Source of the DNA: Thermoproteota archaeon
GTDB taxonomy: Archaea > Thermoproteota > Thermoprotei_A > Sulfolobales > Pyrodictiaceae
Length of the DNA: 11,724 nt
Assembly (NCBI GenBank): GCA_013153105.1
Contig: JAADFC010000042.1
Location: 1 to 11,724, forward strand
Direction of reading: 5' to 3'
Under the pieces are notes generated by a model. The model saw nothing but the letters and a program-made list of their open reading frames with translations. It was not told the DNA's origin and searched no databases. Of the stretch, positions 6,408-11,724 are shown one piece after another. Numbering within the stretch: position 1 is the first letter of the stretch; each line of letters begins with the position of its first letter. The position numbers and the translations under genes are program-made.

Positions 6408-6414
6408 CTAAAAT
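6408..6414 (-). promoter_or_regulatory. TATA-like box for the thiolase-DUF35 operon
   Basis: ATTTTAG on the minus strand would start transcription near 6385, 27 nt before GTG 6358. It lies between GTCAGAC (6400-6406) and its inverse complement GTCTGAC (6449-6455), a widely spaced 7-bp pair that may be chance. Confidence 0.45.
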
Positions 6415-6478
6415 CCCGCTGGTCCCCGGTTACATTGCGCTTGGAGGCGTCTGACGGGCCCTAATGGGGGTGGCCGCC

Positions 6479-6862
6479 GTGGACAGGAAGAGGCTCATAC
6501 ACTACATCTACGCCGCGACGCTAGCCATCTCAGCCGCCGCCATCTACACGGTATCCTGGTGGGACGCGCCCTACACGCTCTCCGCAGCGCTGACCGCCAC
6601 GGCGATGACCGTCGCCGGAGGGCTCCTCCTCTACCCCGTATTCGGCATCGCCGCCGGCGCCGACGAGGACACAATATTCTGGCTCGCCGTGGCCGGGCTC
6701 ATACTCGCACTAGTCACCTACCCGCTGCGCGCGGGAGCCATCGCGGCCGCCGCGGCGGCTGCGCCGGGGCTCCTACGCCACATAGTCGACTGTATAACCT
6801 TCTACCTGCTCGGCATACCGCTGGCGTTCCTCCTGCTGAACGCCTATATCAGGATCCTCTAG
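6479..6862 (+). CDS. Small membrane protein with four predicted transmembrane helices, function unknown
   Basis: No family is recognised. Seen, in 127 aa from GTG 6479: a positive N-terminus (VDRKR), then hydrophobic segments at about 7-26, 32-52, 63-82 and 101-122, giving four predicted helices; two acidic residues pairs in the loop near 60 (GADEDT); and an alanine-rich stretch (about 84-92) before a short amphipathic part. The positive start suggests a cytoplasmic N-terminus. GGGGGTGG (6466-6473) sits 5 nt before GTG 6479, the same layout as the DUF35 start; ATG 6464 would overlap that site and add five residues. It is divergent from the thiolase (about 120 bp between starts) and lies 88 bp before the SCP2 gene on the same strand, so it may belong to the lipid-handling group. 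A role in fatty-acid entry is only a guess. Confidence 0.7.
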   Translation: MDRKRLIHYIYAATLAISAAAIYTVSWWDAPYTLSAALTATAMTVAGGLLLYPVFGIAAGADEDTIFWLAVAGLILALVTYPLRAGAIAAAAAAAPGLLRHIVDCITFYLLGIPLAFLLLNAYIRIL

Positions 6863-6870
6863 CAGCCCAA

Positions 6871-6893
6871 GGCCCGGGGGCCGATGGTTCTTT
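6871..6893 (+). terminator. Weak hairpin and T-rich tract after the membrane protein gene
   Basis: GGCC (6871-6874) and GGCC (6879-6882) can pair round a four-base loop, and a short T-rich stretch (GGTTCTTT) follows. It may cut transcription before the SCP2 gene, or do nothing. Confidence 0.25.
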
Positions 6894-6950
6894 CAACCCA
6901 CAAGCCCCGGAGCGTGGGGCGGCGCCCGCCAGCATGGAGGTGGCCCGGGC

Positions 6951-7292
6951 GTGAGCGGCTTCGAGGAGTTCCGCGGCCTCCTCGAGCAGGTTGCCTCGAA
7001 GGCTAAGGAGAGGATCGGCGACGAGATGAAGTACTGGAACCGGGTCTTCCAGTTCGTCCTCAGCGACGGCACCGAGTTCTACATCGAGATAGCTGGCGGC
7101 GAGGTTAGGATAGTCGAGGGGAGGCATGAGAAGCCCACCGCTACGCTCTCAACCGACCCGGAGACCCTGAAGAAGATACTCTCCGGCGAGCTCGACGCGA
7201 TGGCCGCGTTTATGAGGGGCAAGCTGCGTATAACGGGGAACGTTATCGAGACGATGAAGCTTAGGAGGATGCTGGAGGCCGCGAAGGGCTAG
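6951..7292 (+). CDS. Stand-alone SCP2 sterol-carrier/lipid-binding domain protein
   Basis: Seen, in 113 aa: an N-terminal helix, strands round FQFVLSDGTEFYIEIAGGEV (33-52), then the family segment ATLSTDPETLKKILSGELDA, followed by MAAFMRGKLRITGN and a final helix (EAAKG end). This matches the SCP2 domain (PF02036) over its whole normal length of about 100-110 residues. Known: SCP2 domains bind fatty acids, fatty acyl-CoAs or other lipids in a hydrophobic tunnel. Inference: a soluble carrier or pool-former for acyl-CoA beside the synthetase gene that follows on the same strand. The start GTG 6951 has GGAGGTGG (6936-6943) 7 nt upstream. Archaea have no sterols of their own, so the name sterol carrier reflects the fold only. 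Confidence 0.87.
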   Translation: MSGFEEFRGLLEQVASKAKERIGDEMKYWNRVFQFVLSDGTEFYIEIAGGEVRIVEGRHEKPTATLSTDPETLKKILSGELDAMAAFMRGKLRITGNVIETMKLRRMLEAAKG

Positions 7293-7313
7293 CCCCGGGG
7301 GAGGAGCCGCTGC

Positions 7314-7326
7314 TTTTTATATATAG
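7314..7326 (+). promoter_or_regulatory. Strong TATA box upstream of the acyl-CoA synthetase
   Basis: TTTTTATATATAG is by far the most AT-rich spot in the area and an excellent archaeal TATA match. Transcription should begin near 7345, which leaves about 130 nt before TTG 7476, unusually long for a crenarchaeon. Confidence 0.65.
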
Positions 7327-7344
7327 AGCCCCCGCCTCCTGGAG

Positions 7345-7475
7345 ACGCTGGAGCGCAGGCTCCGGCAGCTCCACACCATTATCCTCACCCGAGGCCCCTG
7401 GCGGCCCCTCCGGAGGGGAGGGGAGCGCCGGGCGCCGCCGGGGGGCTTGAGGCTGGCAGGGAGGGGGTTCGCGTC
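7345..7475 (+). other. Long GC-rich leader of the acyl-CoA synthetase gene
   Basis: The stretch from the predicted transcript start to TTG 7476 holds a GGAGC/GCTCC stem (about 7350-7363) and a perfect 14-bp palindrome, CCCCTCC/GGAGGGG (7405-7418). CCCCTCC could also pair with the GGGAGGGGG ribosome site at 7459-7467. No snoRNA C/D boxes, tRNA or credible small gene was seen; one open frame begins LETLERRLRQLH but has no start codon. Confidence 0.35.
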
Positions 7476-9260
7476 TTGGAGGCTGGGGCTGTAGTTGCGG
7501 GCGAGAGGGGGAGGGGGAGCAGGGCCCCGTCGGAGGAGGTGTTCGAGAAGTATGTGGCTTCTAGGCCCTGGCTATCCAGCTACGATGATGGTGTTCCGGC
7601 TGACGTTGAGGTTCCGGAGGTTCCCCTCTACAGGCTGCTCCTCGACTCTGCCCGGGCGTTCCCGGGGCGTGACGCGATAATCTTCTACGGTAGGCGGGTC
7701 AGGTATGGGGAGCTGTTGGAGGCGGCTGAGAGGTTCGCCGAGGCCCTGCGGAGCCGCTGGGGGGTGGGGCCGGGCGATGTTGTGGCGCTGTTCCTCCCTA
7801 ACAGCCCCCAGTTCGTCATAGCCATGTATGGCGCCCTCCTCGCGGGGGCCACTGTTACGCCGGTTAACCCCCTCTACACCGGGTTTGAGCTGGCCCGGCA
7901 GCTGAGGAAGAGCGGGGCCAGGGTGCTGGTCGCCCTCGACATGTTCAAGGCTAAGGTTGACGACGCCGTCTCGAACCACGGCGCCAGGCTCGACGGCCTC
8001 GTGTACACTGGTGTGCAGGACTACCTGCCTAGGGTCAAGGCTGTGCTCTACCGGTTGAAGGCCAAGCCCCCCAGGATAAGCTTCGACGGTGAGCGCGTGG
8101 CCGACTTCAGGACGCTCCTCAGGGAGCATGGGAGGATTGCGGCGCCGGCGAAGGTTGAGCCGCGGGAGGACGTGGCTGTGCTCATGTTCACCGGCGGCAC
8201 CACTGGCGAGCCCAAGGGCACCATGCTCACGCACTATAACATCGTCGCCAACGTGGTTCAGATAGACTCGTGGTGGAAGAGGGGGAGGAAGGGCGAGGAT
8301 GTGATGGTCGGCGTGCTGCCGTGGTTCCACATCTATGGGCAGACGGCCGTGCTGCACGTGGGCCTCTACCGGGCCGCGACGATTATAGCCTACGCGAGGT
8401 TCGAGCTGGAGAGGATACTCCGCGACATAGAGAAGTATAGGCCAAACATTTTCCACGGCGTGCCGACGATATACTCTAAGATTGTGAGCCTGCCAAATGT
8501 GAGCAAGTACGACCTGAGCAGCATTGAGGTCTGTATAAGCGGCGCCGGCGCTCTCCCCAAGGCCGTGGCTGAGAAGTTCGAGAAGCTCACCGGAGCCAAG
8601 CTCAGGGAGGGCTACGGGCTGACCGAGGCTAGCCCGGTAACGCACATAAACCCGATATACAGGAAGTATAAGATCGGCAGTATAGGCGTCCCTGTGCCCA
8701 GCACGCTGGCCGCGATAGCGGACCCGGAGAGGCCGGAGCTGCTGCCGCCCGGGGAGATAGGCGAGCTTGTGATAAGCGGGCCCCAGGTTATGAAGGGCTA
8801 TATAGACGAGGAGGCTAACCGGAAGGTGTTCTTCGACTGCTGCGGCCGCCGCTGGCTGCGCACAGGCGACATGGGCTACATGGACGAGGAGGGCTTCTTC
8901 TACATTGTGGATAGGAAGAAGGATGTGATAAAGTACAAGGGCTACAGCGTGTACCCGAGGGAGGTTGAGGAGGTACTCTACATGCACCCGTGCATCGCCG
9001 AGGCCGCTGTTATAGGGGTGCCCGACCCGAGGGTGGGCGAGCGGGTTAAGGCGTTCGTTGTCCCGAAGCCCGAGTGCAAGGGGAGGCTTACGCCCGAGGA
9101 GGTTATAGAGTTCGCCAAGAAGCACTTGGCGCCGTATAAGGTGCCGAAGATGGTTGAGATTAGGGATGAGCTGCCGAAGAGCGCTGTGGGGAAGATACTG
9201 AGGAGGGTGCTGCGGGAGGAGGAGCTGAGAAAGCTGCAGGCCCGGGGGGCTAGCGGTTGA
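7476..9260 (+). CDS. AMP-forming fatty acyl-CoA synthetase (long- or medium-chain)
   Basis: It activates a fatty acid with ATP and CoA to acyl-CoA, AMP and PPi, the entry step of the pathway. Seen, in 594 aa: an N-terminal domain with the P-loop MFTGGTTGEPKG at 237-248; GYGLTEASPV at 379-388; WLRTGDMGYMDEEGFFYIVD at 460-479 with hinge Asp479-Arg-Lys; KGYSVYPREVEEVL at 488-501; and catalytic Lys573 in AVGKILRR. All ANL-superfamily core motifs are present and the length suits fatty acyl-CoA synthetases. The start TTG 7476 has GGGAGGGGG 8 nt upstream; no ATG or better GTG fits, and the residues before about 25 look poorly conserved, so GTG 7539 cannot be excluded. The gene is convergent with etfA, and the two stops overlap by 11 bp. 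Other acids (aryl, branched) are possible substrates. Confidence 0.93.
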   Translation: MEAGAVVAGERGRGSRAPSEEVFEKYVASRPWLSSYDDGVPADVEVPEVPLYRLLLDSARAFPGRDAIIFYGRRVRYGELLEAAERFAEALRSRWGVGPGDVVALFLPNSPQFVIAMYGALLAGATVTPVNPLYTGFELARQLRKSGARVLVALDMFKAKVDDAVSNHGARLDGLVYTGVQDYLPRVKAVLYRLKAKPPRISFDGERVADFRTLLREHGRIAAPAKVEPREDVAVLMFTGGTTGEPKGTMLTHYNIVANVVQIDSWWKRGRKGEDVMVGVLPWFHIYGQTAVLHVGLYRAATIIAYARFELERILRDIEKYRPNIFHGVPTIYSKIVSLPNVSKYDLSSIEVCISGAGALPKAVAEKFEKLTGAKLREGYGLTEASPVTHINPIYRKYKIGSIGVPVPSTLAAIADPERPELLPPGEIGELVISGPQVMKGYIDEEANRKVFFDCCGRRWLRTGDMGYMDEEGFFYIVDRKKDVIKYKGYSVYPREVEEVLYMHPCIAEAAVIGVPDPRVGERVKAFVVPKPECKGRLTPEEVIEFAKKHLAPYKVPKMVEIRDELPKSAVGKILRRVLREEELRKLQARGASG

Positions 9261-10161
9261 GCCGCTCCCTGAGCTTCTTTATTAGCACCGGTAGGAACTG
9301 GTAGAGGTCGGCTACCACGCCGTAGTCGGCGTACTGGAATATTGGGGCGTTCTTGTCCTTGTTCACCGCGACTATTATCTTGCTGTCCATCGCCGCCGCC
9401 ATGTGCTGGGGGGCTCCGCTTATGCCTATCGCTATGTAGAGCTTGGGCCTTATCTTCTTCCCTGAGATGCCTATCCACCGGTCCTCGCTGAGCCACCCGT
9501 AGTCCGCGACTATAGGCCTCGAGGCTCCCACCACGCCGCCTAGCAGCTGGGCGAGCTCCTCCGCGAGCTTGAGGTCCTCCCTGCTCCTGAAGCCCCTCCC
9601 CACGCCGACCACTATCTCTGCCTCCTCCAGGTTTACGGCCTCCCTAACCTTCTCCTTGGACTCCAACAGTGTTACCCTGGGCTGGGGCGCCTCGAGAGGC
9701 TGGGCCTCCACGCCCCCGGCCTCCTGCAGCGGCTCCGCGGCGCCCCTGGCGAGGGATAACACTGCTGGGAGCTGGGCGCGGTAGCTGGCTTCGGCCCTGC
9801 CGCCTAGCACGCGGCGCTTGGCGGTGAGGGTGGAGCCTTCTATCCTCGGCTCCAGCGCTTCTGTGAGCATTGGCAGCCTGAGCTTGGCGGCGAGCAGCGC
9901 GGCCGCGGTGGTGTTGTTCTTCGAGGCAATGGTTAGCACTATGTCGGGCTTGTACTCGTTGTATACCTTCTCGAGGGCAGCCGCGAAGGCCGCGGGGTCG
10001 CCCGCCTCCAGGATGTAGGCCTTGGTGTAGACGCCGGCTGGCGCCTTGGAGGCAGCCTCCTTTGGAGCCACCAGGACCGCTTCCCCGGCGAGGCGGCGGG
10101 TGTGCGAGGCCAGCTCGGCCACGAGGCCCGGCTCCATGGTGAACGCGAGCGCCTTCACCAT
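9250..10161 (-). CDS. etfA: Electron transfer flavoprotein alpha subunit
   Basis: This FAD-binding subunit of ETF accepts electrons from acyl-CoA dehydrogenase and passes them to the respiratory chain. Seen, in 303 aa: an N-terminal alpha/beta domain (1-135, with DIVLTIASKNNTTAAALLAA near 73-92), a linker, and the C-terminal FAD domain with VGVGRGF (185-191), GASRPIVADYGWL (212-224), ISGKKIRPKLYIAIGISGA (232-250) then PQH, and NKDKNAPIFQYADYGVVADL (267-286). All are standard ETF-alpha FAD contacts. The start ATG 10161 has a perfect GGAGGTGA (10175-10168) 6 nt upstream. It is 34 bp after etfB in the same operon. Its 3' end overlaps the acyl-CoA synthetase stop, so the two transcripts run into each other. 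Whether this ETF is of the bifurcating type cannot be settled by eye. Confidence 0.95.
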   Translation of the reverse strand: MVKALAFTMEPGLVAELASHTRRLAGEAVLVAPKEAASKAPAGVYTKAYILEAGDPAAFAAALEKVYNEYKPDIVLTIASKNNTTAAALLAAKLRLPMLTEALEPRIEGSTLTAKRRVLGGRAEASYRAQLPAVLSLARGAAEPLQEAGGVEAQPLEAPQPRVTLLESKEKVREAVNLEEAEIVVGVGRGFRSREDLKLAEELAQLLGGVVGASRPIVADYGWLSEDRWIGISGKKIRPKLYIAIGISGAPQHMAAAMDSKIIVAVNKDKNAPIFQYADYGVVADLYQFLPVLIKKLRERLNR

Positions 10162-10195
10162 CAGGGCTCACCTCCTCCGGTCACCCAGCCCGTGT

Positions 10196-10996
10196 CTATG
10201 CCTTTATCACGCCCTCCTTTATGAGGGCGTCTATGAGCTTCTCCGCTATCTCCTCCAGGTTGTCGCCCTCGAGGATTATGTTCTTGCGGGAGACTGTTAG
10301 CACGCGTATCTCGCCCAGCTCAGGCTTCGCCGGCGGCTCCAGGCCTAGGTCGGCTAGGCTGTAGCGGTTGATGGGCTTGCGGAAGGCTCTCCTCACCTGT
10401 ATGAGGGTTGGTATCCTGGGCTTGTTGGCTTCGCCGGTGACGCTTACCACCGCTGGGAGCGGCGCCTCGACGGTCTCCAGCCTGTCTTCGAGGTCCCTCA
10501 CCGCCCTGACCCTGCCGTCGCCTATCTCGAGGCTGCGGGCGAAGCCTATGAAGGGCAGGTCGAGCAGCGCGGCGACCCTCGCGGCGACCTGGGAGGATAT
10601 CATGTCCATTGAGGCCTCGCCGGCTACCACGAGGTCGACCTGGCCAAGCTTGCGGATGAGGGCTGCGAAGGCCTCCGCGGTTGCCAGGGGGTCGCCGGGT
10701 ATGAGGGCCTCGTCTACAACTACGTGGGCCTCGTCGGCCCCCATGGCCAGGGCCTCTCTCATCACCTGCTCAAGCTCCTTGACCCGCCTGGCGGCGGGGG
10801 GCCAGGTGAGCACCGAGAGCACGTAAACCTTGCCGCCGTGCTTCTCCTTGGCCTGCACCGCCGCCTCAACGGCGTTCTTGTCGTACTCGCTGAGGGCGAG
10901 CGGCATCGCCTCTATGTCTACGAGGGAGTCGCCCCTGGTCCTTATCATGTTCGGGTCCAGGCTGGCCTTCGCTAGGACGGCTATGTTGAGGGGCAA
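10196..10996 (-). CDS. etfB: Electron transfer flavoprotein beta subunit
   Basis: It pairs with EtfA and binds AMP (or a second FAD in bifurcating ETFs). Seen, in 266 aa from TTG 10996: MPLNIAVLAKASLDPN at 1-16, LSEYDKNAVEAAVQAKE at 35-51, VYVLSVL strand, DLVVAGEASMDMISSQVAAR at 121-140, and the family signature region VRAVRDLEDRLETVEAPLPA at 163-182. Length is usual for EtfB. The loop AGEASMDMISSQV differs from the common AGxQAxDxDTxQV form, so its nucleotide contacts may be unusual. TTG 10996 is chosen because GAGAGGGGAG lies 8 nt upstream and the protein then begins like other EtfB. GTG 11017 is the alternative (273 aa) but has no ribosome site. A promoter-like ATTTTA (11060-11055) precedes it. 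It lies 106 bp after the Fe-S oxidoreductase on the same strand. Confidence 0.94.
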   Translation of the reverse strand: MPLNIAVLAKASLDPNMIRTRGDSLVDIEAMPLALSEYDKNAVEAAVQAKEKHGGKVYVLSVLTWPPAARRVKELEQVMREALAMGADEAHVVVDEALIPGDPLATAEAFAALIRKLGQVDLVVAGEASMDMISSQVAARVAALLDLPFIGFARSLEIGDGRVRAVRDLEDRLETVEAPLPAVVSVTGEANKPRIPTLIQVRRAFRKPINRYSLADLGLEPPAKPELGEIRVLTVSRKNIILEGDNLEEIAEKLIDALIKEGVIKA

Positions 10997-11054
10997 GGCC
11001 TCGGCTCCCCTCTCCACGCAGGGGCCAGGCGCGGCCTAGGCGGCTGGTGGAGGG

Positions 11055-11060
11055 TAAAAT
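11055..11060 (-). promoter_or_regulatory. TATA-like box for the etfBA operon
   Basis: ATTTTA on the minus strand, in the gap between the Fe-S oxidoreductase stop and etfB, predicts transcription from about 11031. That leaves a leader of about 35 nt to TTG 10996, or about 14 nt to GTG 11017. Confidence 0.4.
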
Positions 11061-11102
11061 GCTGCTTGGAGAGGAGGGCTCCGCTGTCGCCGCTGGAAAC
11101 GG

Positions 11103-11724
11103 CTACTCGCCGCCGCTGCCCTCGACAGCCTCGTCCAGCAGCTCGGCTATATCCTTAACCTCGAGGCCCAGGTCGGGGGCCTCAGCCGAGAGCATCACGT
11201 TACAGAACGGGCACGCCACCGCCAGCACCTTCGCGCCGGTAGACTTGGCCTCCTCGGCGCGGAGCCTGCTCAGCCTCCTGCCTATCTTCGGGTCGTAGAA
11301 GGCTCCTCCGCCGCCTCCGCCGCAGCAGAAGCTCCTCTCCCTACTCCTCGGCATCTCCCTAAGCTCCGCCACCGCCGCCCTCAGCACCTGGCGGGGCGCC
11401 TCGTACTCGCCGTTCCAGCGGCCCAGGTAGCAGGGGTCGTGGAACGTGGCCGCTACGGGGAGCCTGCGGGCGGGCTTCAGCCTGCCCTCGGCGGTGAGGC
11501 GGGCGAGCAGCTGGCTGTGGTGCTCCACTTCGACGCGGAGGCCCAGCTTGGGGTACTCGTTGCGGAACACGTTGTAGCCGTGGGGGCAGGTGACGAGGAG
11601 CCTGCGGAAACGGTAGCGGCTCAGCAGCTCCACGTTCTGCCTGGCCAGCTCGAGGAACATGAGCTCGTCCCCTATCCTCCTGGCAGGGTCGCCGCAGCAG
11701 CCCTGCTCGGGTATCACCGCCACC
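11103..11724 (-). CDS. HdrD-like CCG-domain Fe-S oxidoreductase, C-terminal part (cut by window edge); likely ETF:quinone oxidoreductase
   Basis: Seen: 207 residues open to the right edge, with no true start in view. Two CCG (DUF224) motifs appear. The second is complete: Cys98-x34-Cys133-Cys134-x36-Cys171-x2-Cys174, exactly the CX31-39CCX35-36CXXC pattern that binds a non-cubane [4Fe-4S] cluster in HdrB/HdrD. The first, partly cut, has QGCCGDPARRIGDE (Cys9-Cys10) and, 35 residues on, CPHGYN, where the fourth Cys is Gly. The NEYP and EVEHHSQLL segments are typical of the membrane-linked subgroup found with ETF. Known: relatives such as the ETF:methylmenaquinone oxidoreductase (EMO) of syntrophic bacteria have N-terminal membrane helices and a two-cluster ferredoxin domain. 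Inference: it takes electrons from EtfBA, 106 bp downstream, to the quinone pool. The missing N-terminus is needed to exclude glycolate- or lactate-oxidase-type subunits. Confidence 0.85.
   Translation of the reverse strand, partial: VAVIPEQGCCGDPARRIGDELMFLELARQNVELLSRYRFRRLLVTCPHGYNVFRNEYPKLGLRVEVEHHSQLLARLTAEGRLKPARRLPVAATFHDPCYLGRWNGEYEAPRQVLRAAVAELREMPRSRERSFCCGGGGGGAFYDPKIGRRLSRLRAEEAKSTGAKVLAVACPFCNVMLSAEAPDLGLEVKDIAELLDEAVEGSGGE

Noticed and set aside
6400..6455. Inverted pair GTCAGAC/GTCTGAC in the thiolase-membrane protein intergenic region
   Set aside because: Seven-base arms 42 bp apart in a GC-rich gap could easily be chance. It was not listed as an operator.
7339..7494. Small open frame LETLERRLRQLH... 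in the acyl-CoA synthetase leader
   Set aside because: It has no ATG or GTG, and the only TTG is late with no ribosome site. The later residues look random.
7572..9125. 517-residue minus-strand open frame opposite the acyl-CoA synthetase
   Set aside because: It has shadow composition and no motifs, while the plus strand carries every expected synthetase motif.

Overview
The window looks like chromosomal DNA from a thermophilic crenarchaeon (Thermoproteota, most like a Desulfurococcales or Acidilobales-type organism; the genus cannot be read from the sequence). The reasons are: high GC by eye; heavy use of AGG for Arg and ATA for Ile; frequent GTG and TTG starts; TATA-like boxes about 25 bp before likely transcript starts; Shine-Dalgarno sites built round GGTG; and archaeal-type protein families (HAD/ECH fusion, DUF35 OB-fold protein beside an SCP2-type thiolase, HdrD-like CCG protein). 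No tRNA, rRNA, CRISPR, insertion sequence or transposase was seen, and no gene-free stretch exceeds about 225 bp.

Layout, left to right. At 1-207 (-) is the N-terminal piece of a MobA-like nucleotidyltransferase cut by the window edge. At 316-2331 (-) is a bifunctional 3-hydroxyacyl-CoA dehydrogenase/enoyl-CoA hydratase with its own TATA box and an 8-bp-arm inverted repeat upstream. At 2566-3129 (+) is a membrane-anchored exported protein with a Thr-Val-Thr-Glu repeat linker and one CxxCH haem-type motif, followed by a two-way terminator region. At 3239-6358 (-) run a thiolase, its DUF35 Zn-ribbon/OB-fold partner and an acyl-CoA dehydrogenase. At 6479-7292 (+) are a four-helix membrane protein and a stand-alone SCP2 lipid-binding domain protein. 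At 7476-9260 (+) is an AMP-forming fatty acyl-CoA synthetase behind a strong TATA box and a long leader. It converges on, and overlaps by 11 bp, the (-) genes etfA, etfB and an HdrD-like Fe-S oxidoreductase that runs off the right edge.

Together these encode nearly a whole fatty-acid beta-oxidation route. The synthetase activates the acid, the acyl-CoA dehydrogenase makes the enoyl-CoA and passes electrons to ETF, the fusion enzyme hydrates and oxidises it, and the thiolase (with DUF35) releases acetyl-CoA. SCP2 may carry the acyl chains. The HdrD-like protein is the likely ETF:quinone oxidoreductase, since no classical ETF-QO is present. The exported CxxCH protein and the four-helix membrane protein are the least explained parts and the best candidates for something new. 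No regulator gene lies in the window, but several dyads near the pathway promoters could be operators.
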